The notes beneath the pieces are model-generated. The model was not told the DNA's origin and did not search any database. It saw nothing but the letters and a program-made list of their open reading frames with translations. A stretch of 64,000 nucleotides of DNA from Gottschalkiaceae bacterium SANA. Lineage in GTDB: Bacteria > Bacillota > Clostridia > Tissierellales > GPF-1. Shown here piece after piece: positions 33,883 to 43,113 of the stretch; the first letter of the stretch is position 1; the number at the start of each line of letters is the position of its first letter. A program made the translations under genes and the position numbers. Location: NCBI GenBank assembly GCA_036323355.1, contig AP028876.1, positions 558,001 to 622,000 of the forward strand, read 5' to 3'.

Positions 33883-35614
33883 TGTCATCACCTCCCAATT
33901 GAGAATCATAGAGTTCACGGTAGACGGCACTTTTCTTCATCAGGGAATCATGGGTGCCAATGGATTCAAGGGCACCGTCATCGAGGACGAGAATCGTATC
34001 GGCAGTCATTACCGAGCTAATGCGTTGTGCGATTAGGATACTGGTACGATTTTTCATAAAGTGTTTCAAAGCAGCGCGAATTTTCACCTCGGTTTCAACG
34101 TCGACAGCAGATGTGCTATCGTCGAGGATTAAAATGGCTGGATCGGTTACAAGTGCGCGAGCAATGGCGATTCTCTGTTTCTGTCCACCTGAGAGATTGA
34201 CGCCACGCTGTTCTAGGTAGGTGTCGTATCCGTCTGGCATTTTTGTAATAAAGTCATGGGCCTGGGCGATCTTGGCCGCATGAATCATTTCTTCTTCGGT
34301 GGTGTTGGGTCGACCAAAGGTTAAATTTTCACGGATTGTGCCGCTGAAAAGAACGGCTTTTTGCATGGCAAATCCAATCTGGCTTCTGAGCCATTCTTTG
34401 GAAAGTGTTTTGACATTGATACCATCGATCAAAACCTGGCCTTGGCTGGTATCGTAAAATCGTGGAATCAATTGAACCAAAGTCGATTTTCCAGATCCTG
34501 TGGATCCCAGGATCGCCAGGGTCTTTCCTGGAGAGATGGTGAGATTGATATTCTTTAAGACAGGGTCGGCGCAGTTGGCTTGATAGGCAAAGCAAACATC
34601 GCGAAATTCGACTTCCCCATAAAGGGAGGCAGGAGTAACTGGGTCGATTTGATTGAGCACGGCAGGTGTGGCGTCCAATACCTCCAGAATCCGAGAAGCA
34701 GAAGCTTCTGCTCTCGACATATTCATCATGACCATGGCTACCATCATCAAAGACATCAACAACAACATGATGTAGTTGATAAAGGACATGATCTGTCCGA
34801 TCTGCATGTCTCCTGCAATGACGGAACCGCCTCCATACCAGATGGCTGCAACAATCGCTAGATTCAGAATCATTAAGATCACCGGAAAGATCATGGCAAG
34901 AATATGTGCCGCCTTAACGGAGATGTCTCTGTATTCGTGATTGACGGTATTGAAACGATTGTTTTCAAAATCTTTTCGCACAAAAGCCTTGATGACACGA
35001 ATGCCCGATAAATTTTCCTGAACCACTTGGTTGACAGAATCTAGTTTTCCTTGCACCTGTTTATAGATTGGAAAGGCCTTTCTGATGACCAAGGTGAGAA
35101 TGATCAATAGGAGTGGAATCATAATCCCCATAATCCAGGCCAATTGCGGACTGACGATTAGGGCCATTACAACGGATCCAATCAGCATGATCGGCGCGCG
35201 GATTAAAAGCCGCAGGGATAGAAAGCTTAAGGTTTGCACCTGGGTTACGTCATTGGTTAGGCGGGTGATTAATTGCCCGGTTTCCAGTTGGTCAAGATTG
35301 GGAAAGGACAGGGATTGAATTTTCACAAAGAGGTCTCTGCGAAGATCACGAGCCATGGACATGGAGGCTTTTGATGCATAATAGGCGCTGACAATGCCAC
35401 CGAAGGCACCAATGAGAGCCATCAGAATCAAGAATCCTCCATTTTTCAGAATATAGGGCATATCTTTTTCTGCGACACCAGTATCTACCATGCGTTGCAT
35501 GATGGCAGGCTGCATCAATTCAGCCAAGACAGCGAACATCACGAGAATAGGTGCAATCAAGGCCCATTTTTTGTAGGGTGACATATAGCGATAGATGCGT
35601 CTGAGCGACTTCAT
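33875..35614 (-). CDS. ABC exporter half-transporter (permease-ATPase), first subunit
   Basis: 579 aa. ATG 35614 is set by AAGGAG and by the ATGA overlap with marR. Six membrane segments, then an ATPase with Walker A GSTGSGKST, signature LSGGQKQRIAIARAL, Walker B ILILDDSTSAVDVET. Here the residue after Walker B is D rather than the catalytic E, the usual mark of the degenerate site in heterodimeric exporters; the partner keeps E (DEAT). The operon with a MarR repressor suggests drug or toxic-compound response. Confidence 0.93.
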   Translation of the reverse strand: MKSLRRIYRYMSPYKKWALIAPILVMFAVLAELMQPAIMQRMVDTGVAEKDMPYILKNGGFLILMALIGAFGGIVSAYYASKASMSMARDLRRDLFVKIQSLSFPNLDQLETGQLITRLTNDVTQVQTLSFLSLRLLIRAPIMLIGSVVMALIVSPQLAWIMGIMIPLLLIILTLVIRKAFPIYKQVQGKLDSVNQVVQENLSGIRVIKAFVRKDFENNRFNTVNHEYRDISVKAAHILAMIFPVILMILNLAIVAAIWYGGGSVIAGDMQIGQIMSFINYIMLLLMSLMMVAMVMMNMSRAEASASRILEVLDATPAVLNQIDPVTPASLYGEVEFRDVCFAYQANCADPVLKNINLTISPGKTLAILGSTGSGKSTLVQLIPRFYDTSQGQVLIDGINVKTLSKEWLRSQIGFAMQKAVLFSGTIRENLTFGRPNTTEEEMIHAAKIAQAHDFITKMPDGYDTYLEQRGVNLSGGQKQRIAIARALVTDPAILILDDSTSAVDVETEVKIRAALKHFMKNRTSILIAQRISSVMTADTILVLDDGALESIGTHDSLMKKSAVYRELYDSQLGGDDNE

Positions 35615-36048
35615 TCTTTTTCTCCTTTTTCCTTCTCTTGAAGATGTTGGCAAAACTTGGTAAAAACACGCTCCAAGGTTTCTTTTTCTTCTGTGGTCAT
35701 CAGATTGGAAAACTCTTGGTCCATTTTATGAAAGACACGAGCAGAAGCGTCTTGCGCTTCGCGGCCGAGCTCTGTCAATTGGATTTCCAGAATTCGCTGA
35801 TCCTGGGGTGATGGCGTACGAATCAGTAGTCCGTTTTTTTCCATACGCTGCAGCATACGGGTTAGGGTAGCAGGTCTGATATCCATTTTTTGTAAAAGAT
35901 CTTTTTGAGTTTTACAGTTATGGGAAACAAGAAGGCGAAGAATGCGGGGTTGTCCCTTCGACAAACCATAGGGGTCTAATTGATTGCCTAAGTATCGATG
36001 AGCAAGTCGATAGGTGCGACCGAATTGCCGGAAAAAATTATGTTTCAT
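35611..36048 (-). CDS. MarR-family transcription regulator
   Basis: 145 aa. The winged helix is visible as KTQKDLLQKMDIRPATLTRMLQRMEKNGLL followed by the wing RTPSPQDQRILEIQLTELG. It is the first gene of the exporter operon and overlaps it by 4 bases (ATGA). Two TTAGTTAGCTAACTAA-type palindromes flank its promoter, so autorepression relieved by a ligand that the exporter removes is likely (inference from a very common arrangement). Confidence 0.93.
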   Translation of the reverse strand: MKHNFFRQFGRTYRLAHRYLGNQLDPYGLSKGQPRILRLLVSHNCKTQKDLLQKMDIRPATLTRMLQRMEKNGLLIRTPSPQDQRILEIQLTELGREAQDASARVFHKMDQEFSNLMTTEEKETLERVFTKFCQHLQEKEKGEKE

Positions 36049-36063
36049 AAGTTCTCCTTTCTG

Positions 36064-36079
36064 TTAGTTAGCTAACTAA
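36064..36079. promoter_or_regulatory. MarR-type operator 1
   Basis: Perfect 16-base palindrome TTAGTTAGCTAACTAA immediately downstream of the -10 box of the marR promoter, covering the transcription start. Confidence 0.75.
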
Positions 36080-36107
36080 ATAATATCATGAGAGGGTAAG
36101 AAGTCAA
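36080..36107 (-). promoter_or_regulatory. Promoter of marR and the exporter operon
   Basis: Minus strand -35 TTGACT (36107-36102), 16-base spacer, -10 TATTAT (36085-36080). It lies between the two palindromic operators. Confidence 0.75.
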
Positions 36108-36117
36108 GAATTAAATG

Positions 36118-36131
36118 TAGTCAGCTAACTA
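36118..36131. promoter_or_regulatory. MarR-type operator 2
   Basis: TAGTCAGCTAACTA, the operator 1 core with one changed base, located just upstream of the -35 box. Its centre is 53 bp from the centre of operator 1, about five helical turns. Confidence 0.65.
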
Positions 36132-36235
36132 TTTATGCAAAAAGTCATGGTCTTTTAGATAAAATGATGACAGTAGGCACAAGACGCTGAGCGAAAATTT
36201 TCGTATAATAGGGGTAGAAGAAAGGTGGGAGTAGA

Positions 36236-37174
36236 ATGAAGAGACGAATGTTTGGCATGATGGTAGTGATTATAATGTTAATGTCCGGGTGTCAATCGGG
36301 AACAGATCTGGATGCTTATCGCGCAGCAGTGGAGAAGACGGATGCGGCGACATCAGGAAATTCGGAATTTAAACTGACGATCAACAATGAATTTAACTTG
36401 AAAGAAAGTACGCCAGAATCGCAAAAAGCAATGGCTTTGTTTGAGCGGATTGTATTTTCCACTGCGACGCGTTTCGATGAAACTCGAATTCAATCCGATC
36501 TGTATTTGAATTTTGGCGGAATTGGATTTGACGCCTCTTATTATCGCGATGGCGAGCTTGAATTTATGAAGTTGCCCTTGGTTGGAAAGTATATGAAGTT
36601 GGATGAGATAGATCCTGGCATGGCGATTGATTCTGACTTGTTGGAGAGTTTTGACCCGGTTGGAAAAGAATGGCTTCGCATGATGCGGGAAGAGAATATA
36701 TTCAAAGGGAAACGTCATGTGCTTTCAACAGCAGACGGCGATGTAAAGGTCACTCGATTTTCTATTGAACTGACAGATGAACAGATTCAGCAAGGTTTGG
36801 CATTGATTGCGGATTTAATTGAAGAAAATGAGGAAGAAATACTTGCCAGTGGATTTTTTGGCGAGACTAATCAGAAGAATGGACATCAATTGATTCAGGA
36901 AGCAGCGGAGAGCGTACGATCTGTGCGGTTTGAAGACTTCGTCTATACCACGGACATTGACATCGATGGCTATGTGATACAAAGCGAGTTTTCAGGCATA
37001 CTGAAAGTTGGAGACGGCGAGGATGGGATCACACGAGTCACGGTACAATCACTGAATTGGGGATTTAATCAGGAACCGGAGTTCTCGATTCCAACTCCTC
37101 AAGCGGACGAGTGGGCAGATCAAGAGGATCTTAGGACGGATTCCTTCTTTTCGATGGATATTCTGGGGAAATAA
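36236..37174 (+). CDS. Lipoprotein of unknown function, LolA/LppX-like in outline
   Basis: 312 aa. The signal peptide ends in a lipobox LMSGC (C19). The rest is acidic, rich in beta strand, and describes a single extracytoplasmic domain with a repeated pattern of substrate-less lipoproteins such as DUF6612 or LppX relatives; I cannot assign it firmly. TATAAT stands at 36204-36209. It is followed 11 bases later by an ABC-2 exporter operon and may be its extracellular partner. Confidence 0.7.
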   Translation: MKRRMFGMMVVIIMLMSGCQSGTDLDAYRAAVEKTDAATSGNSEFKLTINNEFNLKESTPESQKAMALFERIVFSTATRFDETRIQSDLYLNFGGIGFDASYYRDGELEFMKLPLVGKYMKLDEIDPGMAIDSDLLESFDPVGKEWLRMMREENIFKGKRHVLSTADGDVKVTRFSIELTDEQIQQGLALIADLIEENEEEILASGFFGETNQKNGHQLIQEAAESVRSVRFEDFVYTTDIDIDGYVIQSEFSGILKVGDGEDGITRVTVQSLNWGFNQEPEFSIPTPQADEWADQEDLRTDSFFSMDILGK

Positions 37175-37185
37175 GGAGGATAAGT

Positions 37186-38121
37186 ATGAATCTAGTGGAG
37201 ATACAAGGCGTAGAAAAACACTTTGGTGAGATCCATGCGGTTGACGGGATTGACATGCATGTGAAAAAAGGAGAAATTCTAGGATTACTGGGTCCCAATG
37301 GCGCGGGAAAATCAACGACGATTTCGATGATTGCAACCTTGCTGGAACCGACAGAAGGCACCATTCTTTTTATGGGAGAATCCATTCAGGCGGATCCCAA
37401 ACAAATTCAAAATGTTCTTGGCTTTGTGCCGCAAGAGATCGCCTTATATCCAACCCTAACAGGGAAAGAAAATCTTCAGTTTTGGGGTCGGGTCTATGGA
37501 CTCCGCGGCAGTAAATTGAAGGAACGGATTTCGGAAATCTCCCAGGTGATTGGGTTGGATGAACGGTTGAAAGACCGCGTGGACACCTATTCTGGTGGGA
37601 TGAAGCGACGCTTGAATATTGGGGTTGCGCTTCTTCACAAGCCTGCGTTTATTATTATGGATGAGCCAACAGTGGGCATTGATCCGCAATCACGCAGTTT
37701 TATTCTCGATACGGTGCGGGAATTACGGGATCAGGGAAGTACCATTTTGTATACGACACACTATATGGAAGAGGTGGAATCCCTTTGCGATCGGATTTAT
37801 ATTATGGATCATGGAAAGATTATTGCGGAAGGAACCAAGGAATCCCTCACAGAAATGATCGATGCCAGCGAGGTGATTCGTTTGTCTGTGGAAAAAATTG
37901 ATCCCTTGTTGATAACCACCTTGCAAGAATTGAAGTTTGTGGAAAAGGCGGTTGTAGAGGAAAACTCGATTTACTTGACAGTTAAGGAAAACGGCAATCA
38001 CTATCAGTCAATTATGAATGCGCTTTTGGGATCGGGTACGCAATTAAAGGGAATGGATATTCAAAAGCCGAGTTTGGAAACCGTATTTTTGCATTTAACC
38101 GGCAGAGGACTGCGTGATTAG
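37186..38121 (+). CDS. ABC transporter ATP-binding protein (ABC-2/drug-export type)
   Basis: 311 aa. Walker A GPNGAGKSTT, Q-loop FVPQEIALYPTLT, signature YSGGMKRRLNIGVAL, Walker B IIMDEPTVGIDPQ and H-loop YTTHYMEEVE. A C-terminal extension of about 80 aa is usual for CcmA/DrrA-type export ATPases. It serves the two permeases downstream and is preceded by GGAGG. Confidence 0.95.
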   Translation: MNLVEIQGVEKHFGEIHAVDGIDMHVKKGEILGLLGPNGAGKSTTISMIATLLEPTEGTILFMGESIQADPKQIQNVLGFVPQEIALYPTLTGKENLQFWGRVYGLRGSKLKERISEISQVIGLDERLKDRVDTYSGGMKRRLNIGVALLHKPAFIIMDEPTVGIDPQSRSFILDTVRELRDQGSTILYTTHYMEEVESLCDRIYIMDHGKIIAEGTKESLTEMIDASEVIRLSVEKIDPLLITTLQELKFVEKAVVEENSIYLTVKENGNHYQSIMNALLGSGTQLKGMDIQKPSLETVFLHLTGRGLRD

Positions 38122-38130
38122 GAGGAGAAT

Positions 38131-39492
38131 ATGATTCGAATATGGGAAATCATTAAAAAGGATTTCAAAATTATTGTCTCGGATCGAAAGGCCTTGTTTA
38201 TCATCTTGGCAATGCCCCTCTTGTTGACAGGAATTTTGAGCATGGCTTTAGGTGGTTCTTTTCAAGAGTCGGGAAAACGAAAGGCGATTCCGATTGCCCT
38301 TGTGGTAGAAGGCGATGTTCAACTGGATCAGGATCGATTTATTACCCTGCTGGATTCTGGTCCGCTGAAGACATCCATGACACAGGACTCCCGAGCAGAG
38401 CTAGAAGAAGCGATACGTGATTTTAGTCCGATTGCAATGTTTCAAGAAGATTTTTTTGGGAGTGAAGAAATTGACCAGCTTGTAGAGCTCACGGTGATGG
38501 ATCGAGAGATGGCGGAAGCGGCCTTAGATGCGACAGAGGTTCATGCGGTGATCGTATTGCCCAAGTATTACACCTACGATATGTATATGAATTTTTTCAC
38601 CCCTTTTCGGAATCAAATCGAAGTGGAGGTTTTGGGGCATACGGATTACCAGTATACCCTCCGGATTATAAAAGAAGTCGTGAATGGTTTTTTCCAGGTC
38701 ATCAATACAGGGGTCATTGAGAAAAATGTTTTGCTTTCCGTCGGCAGTCTCGCTGGAGAATCTCAAGTGGTGTATGAAAATATGGAAGAGATCATCAAAG
38801 GATTTGTAGGGAGTATGGAGGGGGTTCAGATACAGGAACTTCAAGGAACGGAACGAGTTCATGTGGATAGCTTCACCTACTACGCGGCTGCGATGTTGGC
38901 CATGTTTGTCTTGTTTACAGCGGGTTTTGGAAGCCGTTCTCTTCTGACAGAAAAACGGGACCATACAGCCAATAGGATGCAAAGTGCTGGAGTTTCCCTT
39001 CTGGATATGATGGTTGGCAAGTGGATCATGATGGTGGGATTGACGATTTGTCAGATGCTTGTTCTTTTTGTTTTTTCGCGGTTTGTTTTTGGGGTGCGAT
39101 GGACTTCGCCGACTGGATTGATGATTACCAGTCTGGTTGTCGGCATGGCGGTTGCCTCATTGGGGACCTTGATCAGTTTAATCTCCTATCGCAGCAATAA
39201 TTACAAGGTTGCCAATCTTTTTGAGAGTGTGATTGTTCAGATCATGGCAATATTGGGTGGAAGCTATATTCCCTTGGAGGTATTGCCAAAAGGACTTTCC
39301 TTAGTGGCTCCCTTCACAATCAATGGATTAACCTTGCAGGCGATTATTACCCTGCAAAGGGGATTCGGTTTCTTATCTGTACTATGGATTTGGGCGGCCT
39401 TATTGGGAATTTCCATGGGTTTGCTTGTGCTTGTTTTTGCTTTGTCGCGATGGAAGGGAGGGATTCAAGATGAGAAGCATTCTATGGCTTAA
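38131..39492 (+). CDS. ABC-2 type permease
   Basis: 453 aa. First helix near residues 22-40 (ALFIILAMPLLLTGILSMAL), a large extracytoplasmic domain, then about five C-terminal helices. This is the ABC2_membrane_3/YhgE-like plan of export permeases. It overlaps the second permease gene by 23 bases and probably forms a heterodimer with it. Confidence 0.9.
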   Translation: MIRIWEIIKKDFKIIVSDRKALFIILAMPLLLTGILSMALGGSFQESGKRKAIPIALVVEGDVQLDQDRFITLLDSGPLKTSMTQDSRAELEEAIRDFSPIAMFQEDFFGSEEIDQLVELTVMDREMAEAALDATEVHAVIVLPKYYTYDMYMNFFTPFRNQIEVEVLGHTDYQYTLRIIKEVVNGFFQVINTGVIEKNVLLSVGSLAGESQVVYENMEEIIKGFVGSMEGVQIQELQGTERVHVDSFTYYAAAMLAMFVLFTAGFGSRSLLTEKRDHTANRMQSAGVSLLDMMVGKWIMMVGLTICQMLVLFVFSRFVFGVRWTSPTGLMITSLVVGMAVASLGTLISLISYRSNNYKVANLFESVIVQIMAILGGSYIPLEVLPKGLSLVAPFTINGLTLQAIITLQRGFGFLSVLWIWAALLGISMGLLVLVFALSRWKGGIQDEKHSMA

Positions 39493-40630
39493 GCTTCGTC
39501 TTTTGAAGCGTGACTATATGATCCTTGTGATTCTTACAGCCATGGCGTTACTCCTGACCGGGATTTTTGGTGGAAGCATGATGGGGAATTATCAGCCAAG
39601 TATTTTAGTCGTCTCGCAAGAAAGCTCTCCTGAAGCGGATCGATTTCTTGAATTGATGCAGACGTCAGAGACCTTTCGATTTGAGTGGGCAGATCAGGCG
39701 GATGCGATTATGCGAGTGGAATCCGATGAAGTCATGGCAGCGTTAATTTTACCACTTGGGTTTGGGGTGGATTTAAAATCCAGTATTGCGCCGAGTATTT
39801 CTTTATTTCAATCCAAGGATGCCCTTGAATTGATGGAGCTTAAAAATTGGGTTCGCACCATGGTATTTCGCATGCAATCCGATCAGCGGATGGTGGACTT
39901 TTCTGTGGAAAACTTTCAAGGGGACGAGTTGGGTGCCAAAGTACTGGCGGAAGCTGACACCCATTGGGCAAATAAAGTTCCTGTGGTGGTTCATACTACG
40001 ACAAAGACGACTGGTTTTTTTGATTTTTATGATATTAAGATCCATTATATGGTCGGATTTTTACTCTTTTTCACCACCTTTAGTATTGTCTTTACCATGG
40101 CAGATTTACTGCAGGAAAAGAAACAATTTACTTGGAATCGGCAGATGATTTCACCGATTTCAAAGAAGAAAATCCTAGCTGGAAATATCTTTTATTCTTG
40201 GTGCTTGGGCTTTATGCAAGCATTGGTGTTGATCGGTGCAGGTGGGTTTTTATTTGATATTGATTGGAAGGCGCCTTTGGCCGTACTCTTGGTTCTGAGC
40301 ATGTATATTTTAGCCATTGCTGGACTGGGGATGTTAATTACAGGATTTGTTCGAACCCTAGAGCAATTATCAGCGATTACGCCAGTGATTTTGGTTTCAT
40401 TCGCCATGCTGGGTGGATGCATGTGGCCCCTGGAAAGTGTCAGTAATCCTATTTTATTATTCGCGGCGAATCTTACGCCGCACAAATGGGCCTTGCAGGC
40501 TATTGAACGCCTGGTTATGTTCGATGCTTCGATTGAAACGATCGGATTTCCCATTCTAGTTTTGGCTGTGATGAGTCTGGTGTTTTTTGTTTTGGGACTC
40601 TGGCGATTTCAAAAACATGCTGTTTCATAA
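39470..40630 (+). CDS. ABC-2 type permease
   Basis: 386 aa. ATG 39470 follows GGAGGG; the frame is open from 39425 but only in the overlap. One N-terminal helix (MILVILTAMALLLTGIFGGS), an extracytoplasmic domain, and C-terminal helices with the ABC-2 motif LTPHKWALQAIERL. Partner of the preceding permease. Substrate unknown. Confidence 0.9.
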   Translation: MRSILWLKLRLLKRDYMILVILTAMALLLTGIFGGSMMGNYQPSILVVSQESSPEADRFLELMQTSETFRFEWADQADAIMRVESDEVMAALILPLGFGVDLKSSIAPSISLFQSKDALELMELKNWVRTMVFRMQSDQRMVDFSVENFQGDELGAKVLAEADTHWANKVPVVVHTTTKTTGFFDFYDIKIHYMVGFLLFFTTFSIVFTMADLLQEKKQFTWNRQMISPISKKKILAGNIFYSWCLGFMQALVLIGAGGFLFDIDWKAPLAVLLVLSMYILAIAGLGMLITGFVRTLEQLSAITPVILVSFAMLGGCMWPLESVSNPILLFAANLTPHKWALQAIERLVMFDASIETIGFPILVLAVMSLVFFVLGLWRFQKHAVS

Positions 40631-40651
40631 CCGCGCTTTTGCGCGGTTTTT
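40629..40651 (+). terminator. Rho-independent terminator after the ABC-2 operon
   Basis: 8-bp stem AACCGCGC/GCGCGGTT (40629-40636 with 40641-40648), loop TTTT, ending in a run of five T. Confidence 0.9.
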
Positions 40652-40689
40652 GCTTTTCTACGGGTACAATATGGGTAGGAGAGATAAAC

Positions 40690-41541
40690 ATGGAAGCAGG
40701 ATATTATGTGAAAGTTGGCAATCAAATTCGCTGTGAACTCTGTCCCAACCGATGTGTGATTGAAGAGGGAAAAACTGGGGTTTGTGGTGTTCGAAAACAT
40801 ATAAAGGGGAAACTGGTTACTGAAAGTTATGGGAAGGTTACGGCCTTGCAGGTGGATCCCATTGAAAAGAAGCCTTTGGCATATTTTCATCCCGGGGTTC
40901 AGGTGTTCTCTATCGGTAGTTATGGGTGTAATTTGAAGTGCCCATATTGTCAGAATCACCCTATCGCTCATGGAAAACCGGCATCCACCGCATACAGTCC
41001 CGATGAAGTGGTGGAAGCGGTGCAACGTAGAGAGTTAAACTTTTTAGCTTTTACATATAATGAACCCTTGGTGGGATTCGAATTTGTTTTGGATACGGCG
41101 AAATTGGCCAAAGAGGCGGGTATAACCACGATCATGGTATCGAATGGTTATGTGGAAGGAGAACCGCTAGCGGATTTGTTGCCCTACATTGATGCATGGA
41201 ATATTGATCTGAAAGGATTTTATCCGCAGACCTATCAAAGATTGGGCGGGCAGGTCCAACCGGTGCTTAAAACCATTGAACAAGTAGCTGCAGTGGCGCA
41301 TGTGGAGATTACAATCCTGCTTGTTCCGGGAATCAATGATGACCGGGAGGAATTAAAATCCTTGTTTGAATGGCTTGGTGCATTGGATCCGTCTATACCG
41401 CTACATTTGAATCGATATTTTCCAGCGTGGAATTATCATGAACCACCGACATCGGTGGATTGGATGAAAGCGGTCGCCCAAGATGCTAGGCATGTGTGTC
41501 ATCGTGTAAATTTAGGTAATATTTGGGAGGTGAAAGTATGA
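40690..41541 (+). CDS. amrS: AmmeMemoRadiSam system radical SAM enzyme
   Basis: 283 aa. ATG 40690 follows TAGGAGAG. Early cysteines C15, C18 and C22 (CELCPNRC) and C32 come before the radical SAM motif C80, C84 and C87 (CNLKCPYCQN). TYNEPLVGFEF and IDLKGF are typical of this pyruvate-formate-lyase-activase-like family. The enzyme is always found with AMMECR1 and Memo-like proteins; its reaction is unknown. Overlaps the partner gene by 4 bases (ATGA). Confidence 0.9.
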   Translation: MEAGYYVKVGNQIRCELCPNRCVIEEGKTGVCGVRKHIKGKLVTESYGKVTALQVDPIEKKPLAYFHPGVQVFSIGSYGCNLKCPYCQNHPIAHGKPASTAYSPDEVVEAVQRRELNFLAFTYNEPLVGFEFVLDTAKLAKEAGITTIMVSNGYVEGEPLADLLPYIDAWNIDLKGFYPQTYQRLGGQVQPVLKTIEQVAAVAHVEITILLVPGINDDREELKSLFEWLGALDPSIPLHLNRYFPAWNYHEPPTSVDWMKAVAQDARHVCHRVNLGNIWEVKV

Positions 41542-42950
41542 TTGTAGGCCTTGCATTGGTTCCTCATCCTCCGATAATTTTGAAAGAAATCGGAAAAGGT
41601 GAGGAAAGGAAAGCGAAGGAAACTTTGCGAGGAATGGAAGCGGTAAAAAAGAAAATTCGTGGAATTGAGCCTGATTTAATCATCTGCGTTTCCCCCCACG
41701 GTGCATTTTTCACGGATGGATTTTGTTTTTTGGATGAGCGCTGGGCCCATGGTGATTTTGGCTCTTTTGGCATGCCCGAACTAGGAATGAAAAAGGAAAT
41801 TGCTCAGGAACTGAATCGTGAATTAGAAGAAATATTAGCGCGAAAGGGGATCCCCGCCTTGTTTTTGACCAAGGAAATAGCGAAAGACTATGGGATCAAG
41901 GCCGAGTTGGACCATGGATGCATGGTGCCGCTACAAATTATTGATGAGGGGCATAAGGCTTATCGGATTCTTCATATTACGGTTAGTGGATTGTCTAGAA
42001 TGGCCCATTATCGACTGGGAATGGCATTGGCCGAGCTACTTGAGCGATCCAATCTCAAGACGGTTGTTGTGGCTAGCGGCGATCTTTCTCATGCGCTGAA
42101 GGAGAAAGGTCCCTATTCCTATCATCCATCGGGTGCTCTCTTTGATCATGAAGTAAGAACAGCGATTCGAAAAGGTGATGTGTTCTCTTTGCTAACAATT
42201 GAGGAGCAATTGGTGAAAGATGCCGCTCAATGCGGATTGCCGTCATTTTTGGTGGGGGTAGGCACCCTAGACGGTAAGCACATCCATTCAGAAGTCTTTT
42301 CCTATGAAGGTCCTTTTGGGGTTGGGTATTTAACGGCATTTTTGGAACCCGGAAATCCAATGGAATCTTGGGTTGAGACCTTGGATGCCCATTTTCTGCA
42401 ACAAATGGAGAAGCAAAAAGAAAAAGAAGATCCGGTTTTGCGACTGGCGCGCTGCGCAATTGAAGAGAAGGTTCGTCACCGAAAACGAGTGTTATGGAAA
42501 ACCGTAAGGGAAGAAGACCTTTTAGATTTGGAAGAAAAACAATTCGGGGCTTTTGTCTCCATCTTTGAATCTGGACAATTGCGGGGATGCATTGGAACGA
42601 TTGAACCGAGCTACGCACATTTGGGTGAAGAAATTATTGAAAACGCGATTGCAGCTGCAATGCATGATCCGAGATTTCTTCCAATCGAAGCAAAAGAATT
42701 GCCCTTCTTGTCGGTTAAGGTCGATGTGGTGCAACCTCCGGAAGCGATTAAGTATCTGGCGGATTTGGATCCACAGCAATATGGTGTCATCGTGGAATGG
42801 GAGGGACGGCGTGGGGTCTTGCTCCCTCGTTTGCAAGGTGTAGACACGGCAACAGAGCAAGTTCGTATTGCCAAGCACAAGGCTGGGATTCCCTATGAGG
42901 AAAAGGTGAAGATGGCTCGTTTCGAAGTCATTCGATATGAAAACAAATAA
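41538..42950 (+). CDS. AmmeMemoRadiSam system protein: class III extradiol-dioxygenase-like domain fused to AMMECR1
   Basis: 470 aa. Residues 1-270 are a LigB-type extradiol dioxygenase-like domain (GLALVPHPPIIL start, ICVSPHGAFF, LDHGCMVPLQII, VVASGDLSHAL). Residues about 300-470 are an AMMECR1 domain with the signature QLRGCIGTIEP, HDPRFLPI and GRRGVLLPRLQGVDTA. The pair with the radical SAM enzyme upstream forms a widespread system of unknown function, with an inferred link to protein or tRNA modification. The start shares ATGA with amrS. Confidence 0.9.
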   Translation: MIVGLALVPHPPIILKEIGKGEERKAKETLRGMEAVKKKIRGIEPDLIICVSPHGAFFTDGFCFLDERWAHGDFGSFGMPELGMKKEIAQELNRELEEILARKGIPALFLTKEIAKDYGIKAELDHGCMVPLQIIDEGHKAYRILHITVSGLSRMAHYRLGMALAELLERSNLKTVVVASGDLSHALKEKGPYSYHPSGALFDHEVRTAIRKGDVFSLLTIEEQLVKDAAQCGLPSFLVGVGTLDGKHIHSEVFSYEGPFGVGYLTAFLEPGNPMESWVETLDAHFLQQMEKQKEKEDPVLRLARCAIEEKVRHRKRVLWKTVREEDLLDLEEKQFGAFVSIFESGQLRGCIGTIEPSYAHLGEEIIENAIAAAMHDPRFLPIEAKELPFLSVKVDVVQPPEAIKYLADLDPQQYGVIVEWEGRRGVLLPRLQGVDTATEQVRIAKHKAGIPYEEKVKMARFEVIRYENK

Positions 42951-42975
42951 CCGGTGAAAGCCGGTTATTTGTTTC
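42945..42975 (+). terminator. Rho-independent terminator after the AMMECR1 fusion gene
   Basis: 10-bp stem AAATAACCGG/CCGGTTATTT (42945-42954 with 42961-42970), loop TGAAAG, then GTTT. Confidence 0.8.
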
Positions 42976-43113
42976 TGAGGCGAGAGATGAAAATTGATGT
43001 TTTGAAATAGTAAAATTGATAAGTTGTGAAAAACGAAAAAATTCAAGGCGAAGAAAAAGAAGCATTTAGGGTATATAAGTACTAAATAAATCCAAAGAGA
43101 AAGAAGGGATGAC

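Noticed and set aside
39425-39492. Possible frameshift between the two ABC-2 permeases
   Set aside because: Both have complete helices and motifs and the second has its own GGAGGG-ATG start; it is an ordinary 23-base overlap.
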